The notes under the pieces were generated by a model that was not told the DNA's origin, did not search any database, and worked only from the letters and a program-made list of their open reading frames with translations. From positions 186,001 through 250,000 of the forward strand of contig JASJOS010000012.1 in assembly GCA_030068525.1 (NCBI GenBank): DNA of 64,000 bases. The letters run 5' to 3'. Made by a program: the position numbers and the translations under genes. Below are positions 18,348 to 27,079 of this stretch, one piece after another (position 1 is the stretch's first letter; every line of letters begins with the position of its first letter). The DNA comes from Xanthocytophaga flava. GTDB taxonomy: Bacteria; Bacteroidota; Bacteroidia; Cytophagales; 172606-1.

Positions 18348-18522
18348 ATGTATGGATGAACTATAGGTTTTGCGTTTTGATAGATATTGTTTTTGGTTTT
18401 AAAACCACCGCTGACTTTTCCCAATGTGCGAAATTACGGGTATTTATCGAATCTCCCAATGTAGAGAAAACAAGGTTTTACCTTATTTAATTCTCTATAC
18501 TCATATCCAGCTTTGTTTTGCT

Positions 18523-18530
18523 TATCTTTG
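18523..18530 (+). promoter_or_regulatory. Bacteroidota -7 element for the TIGR02757 gene
   Basis: TATCTTTG fits TAnnTTTG and would start transcription about 25 bases before the TTG start codon at 18563. No convincing TTTG -33 box is seen at the right spacing. Confidence 0.45.
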
Positions 18531-18562
18531 AAGATTAAAAACCATTTATCTGTAAGCTTACC

Positions 18563-19333
18563 TTGCAAGTTGATTTACAATCTTTTCTGGATGAGAAGGT
18601 CGCTGAATATAACCGACCTGCGTTTATCACCAATGATCCGATTAGCATTCCCCATCGCTATACAACCAAACAAGACATTGAAATTGCAGGTTTGTTTGCC
18701 GCAGTATTAGCCTGGGGACAACGCAAAACCATTATCAATAAGTGTCTGGAGTTAATGCGTCTAATGGATGATACGCCGTATGAATTTATCCGCAATCATC
18801 AGGAGACTGACCTGAAACGTTTTCTGTCATTCAAACATCGGACATTCAATGCAACAGATACACTCTATTTTATTGAATTTCTCAGGCAGTTTTATCAACA
18901 GCATGATTCATTGGAAGATGCATTTGCCCGTTTTATTACCGATCAGGACAAAACTACAGAAAAAGCATTGATTGGTTTTCGCAACCTGTTTTTCAGTCTG
19001 GAGTTTGCACCTGCCCGAACAAGTAAACATATATCTACTCCTGCTGCAAAATCAGCCTGTAAACGACTGAATATGTTTTTGCGTTGGATGGTCCGAACAG
19101 ATGATAAAGGCGTTGACTTTGGTATCTGGAAACGCATACAACCTTCTCAACTGGTTTGTCCCTGTGATGTACATGTTGAACGTGTAGCCAGACATTTAAA
19201 ACTCATTCAACGTCCGCAACTAGACTGGCAGACTGCCGTAGAACTTACACAAAAGCTTTCTCAGTTTGATGCCAATGATCCGGTCAAATACGACTTTGCC
19301 TTGTTTGGTTTGGGTGTAGAAGGCGTTTTATAA
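18563..19333 (+). CDS. TIGR02757 (DUF2400) family protein (TTG start)
   Basis: A 256-residue cytosolic protein of the TIGR02757 family, found mainly in Bacteroidota and some other phyla. Recognisable parts are FLDEKVAEYNRPAFI, DPISIPHRYTTKQDIE, FAAVLAWGQRKTIINK and the C-terminal VCPCDVHVERVARHLKL. The role is not established; the C-terminal half loosely recalls helix-hairpin-helix DNA glycosylases, including the Asp in CPCDVH, but I would not assign that function. The start is TTG, since no ATG precedes the conserved N-terminus. Confidence 0.83.
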   Translation: MQVDLQSFLDEKVAEYNRPAFITNDPISIPHRYTTKQDIEIAGLFAAVLAWGQRKTIINKCLELMRLMDDTPYEFIRNHQETDLKRFLSFKHRTFNATDTLYFIEFLRQFYQQHDSLEDAFARFITDQDKTTEKALIGFRNLFFSLEFAPARTSKHISTPAAKSACKRLNMFLRWMVRTDDKGVDFGIWKRIQPSQLVCPCDVHVERVARHLKLIQRPQLDWQTAVELTQKLSQFDANDPVKYDFALFGLGVEGVL

Positions 19334-19419
19334 AGAATTACCCAAATCGCTGAAAGTTGAGAAATGGATAAAGCAGAAAAGAATACATTCTGCTTTATCT
19401 AAAAAAGTCTTGCCTCAAA

Positions 19420-19872
19420 TTATTCCAGAATCACTCCATCTGCTACAAAACGTACAGACTTTTCTGGCTTTTTGATTTTAGCTATCTCCTTTTTAGACTT
19501 TCCTGCATCTTCAGCATAATGACGTAACTCAGCCACAGAGGTTTTCTGTTCAAATGCTTTTCCTTTCAAAATCACCTTTTTTCCAGCAGCATCTTTGGGA
19601 ACAAAGAATGAATAGTTTTTAAACCGAACTAACATTTCCTGTCCATTTCCTGCATCTACACGCATCCAGCAACCTTTATTCTGACATACTTCCTTTACAA
19701 TTCCTTCTGTCTGGACAAAAGCAGAGTCCTTCCCTTCTACAGCCTGGGCAAGCTGGTTAACAGGAATTACGTTCTGAGGGGTAAAAGATTCACCAAAGGT
19801 AGCAGACTTCTCCTGAGCCTGTACCACCATTCCTGACAGGCATGTCAAGGCGGCAAATACGAACTTTTTCAT
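19420..19872 (-). CDS. DUF4920 domain periplasmic protein
   Basis: A 150-residue protein with a signal peptide (to about residue 19, VVQAQ) and one DUF4920 domain: GKDSAFVQTEGIVKEVCQNKGCWMRV and VRFKNYSFFVPKDAAGKKV. The pair of cysteines in CQNKGCW suggests metal or redox binding. The family resembles an OB-like fold seen near metal or cytochrome proteins, but its role is unknown. It is divergent from the TlpA gene, and the two promoters share about 100 bases. A shared redox theme in the envelope is possible. Confidence 0.8.
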   Translation of the reverse strand: MKKFVFAALTCLSGMVVQAQEKSATFGESFTPQNVIPVNQLAQAVEGKDSAFVQTEGIVKEVCQNKGCWMRVDAGNGQEMLVRFKNYSFFVPKDAAGKKVILKGKAFEQKTSVAELRHYAEDAGKSKKEIAKIKKPEKSVRFVADGVILE

Positions 19873-19902
19873 CGTTAAACAGGATTATATGTAAAGATTT
19901 AG

Positions 19903-19932
19903 CAAAAATACGCATTAGACCGACTTATCAAA
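19903..19932 (-). promoter_or_regulatory. Promoter of the DUF4920 gene
   Basis: On the minus strand TATTTTTG (19903-19910) fits the TAnnTTTG -7 box and TTTG (19929-19932) the -33 box, with an 18-base spacer. Transcription would begin about 25 bases before the start codon. Confidence 0.6.
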
Positions 19933-19933
19933 T

Positions 19934-19941
19934 TACTTTTG
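19934..19941 (+). promoter_or_regulatory. -7 element of the TlpA gene
   Basis: TACTTTTG fits TAnnTTTG, placing the transcript start about 22-30 bases before the ATG at 19971. It overlaps the divergent promoter region. It also shows that a longer frame opening at 19842 is not the true start. Confidence 0.5.
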
Positions 19942-19970
19942 TTACTTTTAAGATTGTTTTGTCTCTGACT

Positions 19971-20567
19971 ATGAACCTTCTCCGCATTATCAAACACCCT
20001 GCCTTTGAATGGACACTATTACTAGGTATACCTGCAATCTTATATTTAACGGGCTGGCATACAGAAACCATAGGAGGTTTACAACGAATGATTCTGGCAA
20101 CAGGTATCATCAAAGCGGATACAGAGCAAAACCAGACAGACTCTTCTCCGGATGCAGACTATAATGTAAATCTTCAAACGCTTGATGGTAAGGATATATC
20201 ACTGAAAGAGTTGAAGGGGAAAGTAATCTTTATGAATATCTGGGCAACCTGGTGTCCTCCCTGTATTGCAGAGATGCCAGGTATTCAAAAACTATATGAG
20301 CAGGTCAAATCTGAGGATATAGCTTTTGTGATGATCTCCGTAGATGAAAATCCAACTAAAGCGCAAAAGTTTATCAAACGTAAGGAATACACTTTTCCAG
20401 TCTATCAGCTTACCAGCAAGGCTATCCCACAGATGTATGCCTCCGAATCTATCCCTGTTACTTTTGTGATTAGTGCCAGTGGCAAGCTGGTTCTGAAACA
20501 TTCCGGAATGGCCGATTATAATTCGGATGCATTCAGAGATTTTTTGCGTAGCCAGGTTTCTAAATAA
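19971..20567 (+). CDS. TlpA-family thiol-disulfide oxidoreductase
   Basis: A 198-residue thioredoxin-fold protein with an N-terminal membrane anchor (about residues 12-28). The active site is WATWCPPC (Cys95 and Cys98), followed by a cis-Pro loop in SIPVTFVI. The TlpA/ResA family reduces disulfides in the periplasm, for instance during cytochrome c maturation. A longer frame begins at 19842 but overlaps the divergent DUF4920 gene, so the ATG at 19971 is used. It converges on the ABC permease with two bases between stops and no visible terminator. Confidence 0.88.
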   Translation: MNLLRIIKHPAFEWTLLLGIPAILYLTGWHTETIGGLQRMILATGIIKADTEQNQTDSSPDADYNVNLQTLDGKDISLKELKGKVIFMNIWATWCPPCIAEMPGIQKLYEQVKSEDIAFVMISVDENPTKAQKFIKRKEYTFPVYQLTSKAIPQMYASESIPVTFVISASGKLVLKHSGMADYNSDAFRDFLRSQVSK

Positions 20568-20569
20568 AG

Positions 20570-21685
20570 CTACACCGTTTTACGATAGCGCCAGATAGCC
20601 AGACCATTTATTGCCAGTGCAATTGCTAGTAAAGCAAAGAAATGTGACCGAACATCAGCAAAGGTACTTCCTTTGAGCATGGTATTTCGGGCTACTTCTA
20701 TGATATACTTTAATGGATTAATCGTATCCAGCCATTGTGCCCACTGAGGCATATTTTCGGTGGGTGAAAACAATCCACTAAGCAGGATAAACAGTACCAG
20801 CATAAAAAAGGCAACAAACATGGCTTGCTGCATGGTATCAGAAATAGTAGAAATCAACAATCCTAACCCTACACATAAGATCAGAAAGAGTAGTGCAAAC
20901 ACATATAGCAATAACAAGCTTCCTTCCATTGGCACACGAAAGATAAACTTTGCTACAATCAGACCTAACGTAAACTGCACTAATCCAATGACTACAAACG
21001 GAATTAGTTTACCCAGTATAAATTCATGCTTCTGAATAGGTGTTACGTTTAGTTGCTCCATGGTTCCCATTTCTTTTTCACGTACGATATTCAAGGCTGC
21101 AATTAACCCTCCTACCAGTAATAATAACTCAAACAAAATTCCAGGTACCATAAATGTACGGTATTCGAGCCGGGGATTATACCAGTACTGATTTACAATA
21201 TCTACCTGCTGGACTTCTCCTTTTCGCATAGGAACATTCTCAATCCGGATATCCCCATTAAAATCCTGAATAATAGTTGCCGCATATCCACTGGCAATTC
21301 CAGCCTTGGAACCATCAATGGCATTTACCATCAGTTGGACACCTGATCGATTATCACGATACAAATCCCGTTCAAAATGAGCAGGAATGGCCAATACAAT
21401 ATCTACCTTGTCAAGTAATAACTGTTCTTCAGCTAGCTTGTAACTGGGAGTAAAACCAGTCAGTTTAAAATTATCAATATACTGAAACTTACTTACCAGT
21501 CTTCTGGAAAAGGTAGAATGATCCTGATCTACCACAGCAATTTTCAGATTCTTGACTTCAAAATTGGCCGCCAGTGACAACAAGACCAGTTGCATGACAG
21601 GAGCAATCATCATCATGCGGAGTAGTACCACATTCCGGAAAATCTGTTTGAACTCCTTTTCAACTATAAAAAGTATCTTTCTCAT
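20570..21685 (-). CDS. ABC-2 type transporter permease (YbhR-like), last gene of exporter operon
   Basis: A 371-residue ABC-2 permease: one N-terminal helix, a large extracytoplasmic loop (about residues 50-180) and five C-terminal helices, with the marker NIVREKEMGTMEQLNVTPI between helices two and three. It resembles YbhR of the Escherichia coli YbhGFSR exporter. It pairs with the permease gene 12 bases upstream to form a heterodimeric channel driven by the two ATPases of the operon. Substrates of such pumps include cationic drugs and antibiotics; none can be deduced here. Confidence 0.9.
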   Translation of the reverse strand: MRKILFIVEKEFKQIFRNVVLLRMMMIAPVMQLVLLSLAANFEVKNLKIAVVDQDHSTFSRRLVSKFQYIDNFKLTGFTPSYKLAEEQLLLDKVDIVLAIPAHFERDLYRDNRSGVQLMVNAIDGSKAGIASGYAATIIQDFNGDIRIENVPMRKGEVQQVDIVNQYWYNPRLEYRTFMVPGILFELLLLVGGLIAALNIVREKEMGTMEQLNVTPIQKHEFILGKLIPFVVIGLVQFTLGLIVAKFIFRVPMEGSLLLLYVFALLFLILCVGLGLLISTISDTMQQAMFVAFFMLVLFILLSGLFSPTENMPQWAQWLDTINPLKYIIEVARNTMLKGSTFADVRSHFFALLAIALAINGLAIWRYRKTV

Positions 21686-21697
21686 GATATTCTCTAT

Positions 21698-22801
21698 TTA
21701 GGCCAGATGTGTTTTCAGATTGCGAATACTCAATCCAATAAAGAACAAAGCCATTGCAGCTAGTACCAATGTATCCAGTGCTACGGCTTTCATCCCAATT
21801 CCTTTGATCATGATATTTTTGACAATCCTTATAAAATATTTTGCGGGTATGACATTCGATATCACTTGTAGTCCCTTGGGCATACTTTCTATTGGAAATA
21901 TAAATCCCGAAAGGAAAATCGTTGGCAGAAGCATAATCACCATTGACGCAAACATGGCTACCAGTTGTGAATCTGTCAAAGAAGAAATAAATACACCAAT
22001 GGATAGTGCAAGAAAAATAAAGAGCAAGGTCTCCAGTAATAACAGCAGGAGATTGCCATTCATAGGTAATTCCAGCAAAAACACACCTAGAATCAGTATC
22101 ACACAACCATTTACAAAGGATAATGCCAGATAAGGAATTACTTTCCCTAAAATAATCTGCCATTGACTCAGGGGAGAAACAAATAATACTTCCATGGTTC
22201 CCATTTCCTTTTCACGGGCTATTGTCACAGAAGTCATCATAGCAGAAACCAGCAACAATACCAATGTCATCACACCAGGCACAAAGACAAAAGCTCCCTT
22301 TAGTTCCGGATTGAAAACCATTCGGGTATTGACATCAATATACATCGGAGCAATTGACCCTGCTACAGAGGTTGTATAGCTCTGAATAATAGCAGAGGCA
22401 TAGTTGGTGAGTGAGATAGCCGTATTCTGTTCAGAAGCATCGGCAATGATCTGTATCTGAGCGGTACGGCCATGTTCATAGTCATAGCTAAACTGAGTAG
22501 GAAATACCACTACCATCTTAATTACTCCTTTACGGAAGGTTTGATCTATTTCTTTGTAAGAAGAAAGATTCTGATATACCTGAAAGTATCCGGAAGAGAG
22601 TAAACGAGCTGTGATCTGTTGTGTATGTAAGCTCTTATCATTGTCCAGAATAGCAATGTTAGCATTTTTGATCTCATTGCTTAGAGCAAAACCAAATAGC
22701 AATACCTGTACAAACGGTAAACCAAACAAAATCAGCAAGGTACGTCTGTCACGCAGAATATGGAAAAATTCCTTTTTAACAAATGCGAGAAATCGTTTCA
22801 T
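21698..22801 (-). CDS. ABC-2 type transporter permease (YbhS-like)
   Basis: A 367-residue permease with the same layout as its downstream neighbour and clear mutual similarity: N-terminal KKEFFHILRDRRTL, a large periplasmic loop and the TIAREKEMGTMEVLFVSPL signature. YbhS is the closest E. coli analogue. The gene lies 9 bases after the ATPase gene and 12 bases before the second permease. Being paired suggests a heterodimer, not two independent transporters. Confidence 0.9.
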   Translation of the reverse strand: MKRFLAFVKKEFFHILRDRRTLLILFGLPFVQVLLFGFALSNEIKNANIAILDNDKSLHTQQITARLLSSGYFQVYQNLSSYKEIDQTFRKGVIKMVVVFPTQFSYDYEHGRTAQIQIIADASEQNTAISLTNYASAIIQSYTTSVAGSIAPMYIDVNTRMVFNPELKGAFVFVPGVMTLVLLLVSAMMTSVTIAREKEMGTMEVLFVSPLSQWQIILGKVIPYLALSFVNGCVILILGVFLLELPMNGNLLLLLLETLLFIFLALSIGVFISSLTDSQLVAMFASMVIMLLPTIFLSGFIFPIESMPKGLQVISNVIPAKYFIRIVKNIMIKGIGMKAVALDTLVLAAMALFFIGLSIRNLKTHLA

Positions 22802-22810
22802 AATACAGAA

Positions 22811-23542
22811 TTATTTGGTTGATGTACCACGAGCCAGAATCTGAAAAACTCCATCCATAGAATCGACCCTGTAAGTTTCTTTTAAGCCTTTGGGTGTATC
22901 CAGTGCCTGTATCTTTCCATCTACCATAATGGAAACCCGATTACAGTATTCGGCCTCATCCATATAGTGGGTTGTAACAAAGATGGTCGTGCCTCGGGAA
23001 GCAGCCTCATAGATCATCTCCCAAAACTGTCGTCGGGTAATGGGATCAACACCACCAGTAGGTTCATCGAGAAAGACAACTTTGGGCTGATGCAACATAG
23101 CAACCGAAAAAGCCAGTTTCTGTTTCCATCCCAGAGGTAATGAAGCTGTTAAAGCATCGGCCACGTTTTGTAATTGCAGCTTTTCCAGAATACCAGCTGT
23201 TTTGTCATTGATATCAGCTAAACGCAATCCATATATTCCACCATAGAACTTGATATTTTCCCGAATGGTCAGGTCTTCATATAGGGAAAACTTCTGGCTC
23301 ATATACCCAATATTCTGTTTTATTTTTTCTGTCTGTGTATATACATCAAAGCCAGCTACCTGAGCCTCTCCCGAACTAGGAGTTAACAACCCGCACAGCA
23401 TGCGCATAGCGGTAGTCTTGCCTGCTCCATTTGCTCCCAGAAACCCAAATATCTCTCCTTCCTCTACTTCAAAAGTGATCGCGTTGGTAGCAATAAAATC
23501 GCCAAACTTTTTCGTGAGCTTATTGGTAATTACAGCCTTCAT
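22811..23542 (-). CDS. ABC transporter ATP-binding protein, non-canonical signature motif
   Basis: A nucleotide-binding subunit of 243 residues. Walker A is GANGAGKTT, the Q-loop region GYMSQKFSLY, Walker B VVFLDEPTGGVD and the H-loop TTHYMDEA, all intact. The signature motif, normally LSGGQ, reads LPLGWKQ, so it is degenerate. Its partner 12 bases upstream has an intact signature but lacks the H-loop His. In E. coli YbhF the two domains are fused in one chain; here they are separate proteins. Confidence 0.92.
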   Translation of the reverse strand: MKAVITNKLTKKFGDFIATNAITFEVEEGEIFGFLGANGAGKTTAMRMLCGLLTPSSGEAQVAGFDVYTQTEKIKQNIGYMSQKFSLYEDLTIRENIKFYGGIYGLRLADINDKTAGILEKLQLQNVADALTASLPLGWKQKLAFSVAMLHQPKVVFLDEPTGGVDPITRRQFWEMIYEAASRGTTIFVTTHYMDEAEYCNRVSIMVDGKIQALDTPKGLKETYRVDSMDGVFQILARGTSTK

Positions 23543-23554
23543 ACACTGAGTTGT

Positions 23555-24481
23555 TTAAGATTGTGCAGGTACACTTGTCTGACTTATTAAATCCATAAAA
23601 CAGTCTTCAATACCTGGATCAACGCGCTTAATATCAATCTGTCTATGATTATGAGAGGCCAGGTAGGTTTCGATATCGCTAGAAGTTATTTCATGTTCTA
23701 ATGCCAGATGCAGGTATTCACCAAATGCATAACAGGAATGGGTAAAAGATGCGTTGCGCAAATCCTGAATCAAACGGAAGGTTTCAGCTGCTTTTACAGC
23801 AAATAAGGGCCGTTGAAAAAGTTTAGTTATGTCTTGTGGCGTATCTACTGCGAGAATCTTTCCTCCCTGCATTAAAGCGATCCGGTCACACAAACCAGCT
23901 TCATCCATATAGGGTGTTGAAACCAGAATTGTTAGTCCCCGTTGTTTCAGGCTTTTCAGCATATCCCAGAACTCCTTTCTGGACACAGCATCCACTCCTG
24001 TAGTGGGTTCGTCCAGAAACAATACTTCTGGTTTGTGAATCAGAGCACAACACAACGCCAGCTTTTGCTTCATCCCACCAGACAACTTGCCAGCACGCCT
24101 TGTTTTAAAGGGCTCTATCTGTACATAAATATCTTTAATCAGATCATAGTTTTCTTGAATAGATGTTCCAAAGACAGTAGCAAAGAAGTCCAGATTCTCT
24201 TCAATGGTCAGATCCTGATATAGGGAAAACTTTCCAGGCATGTACCCTACTTGTGTACGCAATTGCAGAAAGTCTTTGACAATGTCTTTTCTATTAACCA
24301 CTGCTCTCCCCTGATCCGGAAATAAGAGCGTAACCAGCATTTTAAATAGGGTTGTCTTCCCTGCGCCATCAGGCCCAATCAGTCCAAACAACTCTCCTTC
24401 TCTGACTTCAAAAGATACATTACTGACAGCCTGGATGTTGCCATACGCTTTACTAATATTATCTACTATGATAGCATTCAT
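23555..24481 (-). CDS. ABC transporter ATP-binding protein, H-loop His replaced
   Basis: A 308-residue ATPase subunit with an extra C-terminal domain after residue 225. Walker A is GPDGAGKTT, the signature LSGGMKQ, and Walker B VLFLDEPTTGVD. The switch region reads STPYMDEA, with Pro where the catalytic His of the H-loop is expected. It therefore probably provides the signature for the active site in its partner while its own site is inactive. The gene starts the second half of the exporter operon after a 302-base gap from the HlyD gene. Confidence 0.92.
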   Translation of the reverse strand: MNAIIVDNISKAYGNIQAVSNVSFEVREGELFGLIGPDGAGKTTLFKMLVTLLFPDQGRAVVNRKDIVKDFLQLRTQVGYMPGKFSLYQDLTIEENLDFFATVFGTSIQENYDLIKDIYVQIEPFKTRRAGKLSGGMKQKLALCCALIHKPEVLFLDEPTTGVDAVSRKEFWDMLKSLKQRGLTILVSTPYMDEAGLCDRIALMQGGKILAVDTPQDITKLFQRPLFAVKAAETFRLIQDLRNASFTHSCYAFGEYLHLALEHEITSSDIETYLASHNHRQIDIKRVDPGIEDCFMDLISQTSVPAQS

Positions 24482-24783
24482 ATGTCTGAACCCATGTATA
24501 GTTTTCTTTTCCAGTTAAAATTGTCTTTGTGCTTGGTTTACAACATCTATGTTGCATGCGCATAATTCAAGGCAAAGCTTTTGTTTGGGTCTGTATGAAT
24601 TGCCCCTCCGTTAAAGATCGTTTTGATCATAACTCACAGCAGTTTTTTATTTGACCAGAGTTCCGATCATTTTTTCTCATGTGCATAGTTCACAGCAAAA
24701 GTTTTATTGCGCATAACTCACAGCAAAACATTTTTTTATCGGAATTCACTGCAAGCAAAGCTTTGTCGTGGATTCCGATCAAC
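24482..24783. repeat. Degenerate short repeats in the gap between hlyD-like and ABC genes
   Basis: No gene is visible in this 302-base gap within the operon. It holds four imperfect copies of a unit like GCATAACTCACAGCAAAA followed by a T-run, at about 24558, 24625, 24681 and 24709, and a reduced fifth copy at 24741. Right after the hlyD-like stop there is also a 12-bp inverted repeat with one mismatch (24738-24749 and 24768-24779). The copies are too uneven in spacing for CRISPR. Their role is unknown; mRNA processing or attenuation inside the operon is possible. Confidence 0.6.
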
Positions 24784-25722
24784 TTATTTTACAGCAAACC
24801 TCACTTCGCCGGGCATGCCAATCTTCAGACCGCCGTCATTTTTTACAAGGATTTTCATCGCATAGACCAGGTTTACCCGTTCTTCTTTTGTCTGGATAAT
24901 TTTGGGAGTAAACTCCGCTTTACTGGATATCCAGGAAACTGTACCTGCATACTCTTTATAGGTATCATCAGGAGCATCAACCAACACCTTTACCTGCTGC
25001 CCTACCTTGACGTTGACAAGCTGATCACCACTTACATAGGCTCTGAGGATAATGGTATTCAGGTCTGCAATCTTGTACAAAGGTTTTCCATAACTAACGA
25101 TTTCATGTGGTTCTGCCAGTTTTACGGTAACTGTTCCGGCTGAGGGATTCAGAATAGTCGACTTTCGAATCTGATCTTCGGTTTGCTCTATCTGCTTTTG
25201 CATGGGTAGTGCTTCGGATGTGATACCACTCTTCTGAGTAGAAAGGGCTGAAAATTGTGCCTCCCGTTGTTGACGAATCAATGCGATCTGCTTCTGAGCA
25301 GCTTCGATCTGATTGTTAATATCATCCAGTTGTTTGGTAGGTGCTGCATTGCTAGCAATCAGATTTTGTGTTCGAGCTTTTTCTTTTTGCAGATAATCCA
25401 GTTGTTGCTGAGATACACTGATCTGTTTTTCAAAATACGATAACTGAGAAGCAATGTTTGGCGTTTTACTGGCAATAGCTTTCAGACTTGCTTCCAGTTG
25501 CGCTTTTCGCAAAGAAAGTTGTATAGTGTCAATCTGACCCACCTGCTTGCCCGCTTCAAGCGACTGACCTTCCTCTACAGCGAAAGAAGTAAGTTCTCCG
25601 GTAGCTTCTGCTGAGACAATAGTCTCAACAGCTTCAAAGTTGCCATATGCATCCGATATATCCGCACTCTTATTGCAGGAATTAATTGCAACCAGAAGAA
25701 ATATGAGAAGAATCCGTTTCAT
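24784..25722 (-). CDS. HlyD/YbhG-type periplasmic adaptor lipoprotein
   Basis: Membrane-fusion protein of 312 residues. A lipoprotein signal ends at INSC (Cys16). A lipoyl half-motif (ATGELTSFAVEEGQSLEAG) is followed by a long coiled coil (about residues 75-180), the second lipoyl half (AGTVTVKLAEPHEIVSYG) and a beta-barrel. It would bridge the ABC-2 permeases and the TolC-like protein encoded upstream. YbhG of E. coli has the same architecture. It lies 36 bases after the TolC gene. Confidence 0.9.
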   Translation of the reverse strand: MKRILLIFLLVAINSCNKSADISDAYGNFEAVETIVSAEATGELTSFAVEEGQSLEAGKQVGQIDTIQLSLRKAQLEASLKAIASKTPNIASQLSYFEKQISVSQQQLDYLQKEKARTQNLIASNAAPTKQLDDINNQIEAAQKQIALIRQQREAQFSALSTQKSGITSEALPMQKQIEQTEDQIRKSTILNPSAGTVTVKLAEPHEIVSYGKPLYKIADLNTIILRAYVSGDQLVNVKVGQQVKVLVDAPDDTYKEYAGTVSWISSKAEFTPKIIQTKEERVNLVYAMKILVKNDGGLKIGMPGEVRFAVK

Positions 25723-25758
25723 AGAAAGATGAGTATGTTTTGTATTCCGATAGATAGC

Positions 25759-27018
25759 TTAATTTCCAGTGACAGTTCGATAGGTAATCTGAGCCATCAG
25801 CAATTGAAATTCATGTATTTTCTGATTTAGTTTCGCCTGATTTTCAGCATTTAGATCATTTACATAATCACTGGCAGTAGTCACACCATTTTCAAGCTGA
25901 GCAGCAGAAGTTGTTTTGATGCGGGATCGTAAGGCAACCAGTTCATTATCTTTGGTAATCAAACCTTGTAGCTTGTCAATCTCAGTTTGCTGCTGACGAA
26001 GCTGTATAGTCAGGTTTTTATCAAAAACACCTTTCTGGCTATCGATCAGCTGCTGGTTCAGTCTCAGCACAGACTTTTCATTTTTCATTGTATACAGATT
26101 GGATAGATTCCAATTGAGCCGGATACCTCCTATAAATAAGCCTTTGAACTCATTGCTGAGAAAGTTAAGTGCAGGACGGCCATAACCTGTTTGAATGAAA
26201 GCACTGATACGTGGGGTACTCTTACTGTTGATCAGGCGAGTCTGAGACTCAAATATGGTCTTCTGATAGTTAAACAACTGGCTTTCGGGACGTTTGATTT
26301 CTTGCGAAACTATAGCTGTCTGCGGCATCTGTAATGTGGTATTCTGATCTATAGAAAGTCCTGTGAGCAATGCCAGCATATCCCGGAATCCCTTTCGTGA
26401 AGCCTCCATTTCAATGAGTCGCTGGTCTGCTTTCAGGTATTCTGCCTGCAACACATCTACATTACTTTGGATACTGGTACCATACTTTACACCTGCGGAA
26501 AGTTTATCCATACGAGCCTTTAGATCTTCCTGAAGAACTTTTGTCAAGGCAATATTCTCATCAAGCAACAATGCATTGAGATAGTAGACATTTACCTGAT
26601 CTTTTAGTTTGTTTAGCTCTACCTCTATTTTCTGCTGCTCTACCACTACACTTGCCCGTTGAAGTTGGGTCTGGGCAGAAGCGGTACTCCCATCAAATAA
26701 TATATAGTTCGCATCAAGGGTCAGTTTGTACTGATCTTTGCTGAGAGGGGTAATTTCAACATTGGGTATATGAACGGGAAGTTGTGTCACTTCATTCTGC
26801 CAGCTAGCTTGTCCATTGATAGCCAGTTGTGGCAGATACCGATTAGTTTGAATGCTCTTTACATTCAGACTGCCTATCTGTTCCTGCAAAGTCTTCTGAC
26901 TAATTAATGGATACGTTTCACGGGCAGAGGCGTAACATTGTTCCAATGTGATTGTTTGCTGAGCCTGGCCAGCCAAACAGACAAAGCTGCTTACTAACAA
27001 AAACCAGAGTCTTACCAT
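25759..27018 (-). CDS. TolC-family outer-membrane efflux protein
   Basis: A 419-residue outer-membrane factor with a signal peptide (to about residue 19, LAGQAQ) and two OEP repeats rich in coiled coil and amphipathic strands (YLPQLAINGQASWQN; ISAFIQTGYGRPALNF). It provides the exit duct of the tripartite pump. Having its own TolC gene in the operon makes this a self-contained exporter, unlike the E. coli ybh operon, which borrows TolC. It lies 61 bases downstream of the regulator gene. Confidence 0.9.
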   Translation of the reverse strand: MVRLWFLLVSSFVCLAGQAQQTITLEQCYASARETYPLISQKTLQEQIGSLNVKSIQTNRYLPQLAINGQASWQNEVTQLPVHIPNVEITPLSKDQYKLTLDANYILFDGSTASAQTQLQRASVVVEQQKIEVELNKLKDQVNVYYLNALLLDENIALTKVLQEDLKARMDKLSAGVKYGTSIQSNVDVLQAEYLKADQRLIEMEASRKGFRDMLALLTGLSIDQNTTLQMPQTAIVSQEIKRPESQLFNYQKTIFESQTRLINSKSTPRISAFIQTGYGRPALNFLSNEFKGLFIGGIRLNWNLSNLYTMKNEKSVLRLNQQLIDSQKGVFDKNLTIQLRQQQTEIDKLQGLITKDNELVALRSRIKTTSAAQLENGVTTASDYVNDLNAENQAKLNQKIHEFQLLMAQITYRTVTGN

Positions 27019-27079
27019 AAATACATGTCATTAAAATATCATTTTAAAAATTTGTTTAACTTCACTATAAAAAATTTTA

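Noticed and set aside
21660-22163. 167-residue ORF overlapping an ABC permease on the same strand
   Set aside because: Out-of-frame shadow of the permease; its composition (rich in Cys, Tyr, Trp) is not protein-like.
24558-24765. CRISPR-like repeat array
   Set aside because: Units are imperfect and unevenly spaced (28 to 67 bases apart), with no cas genes nearby.
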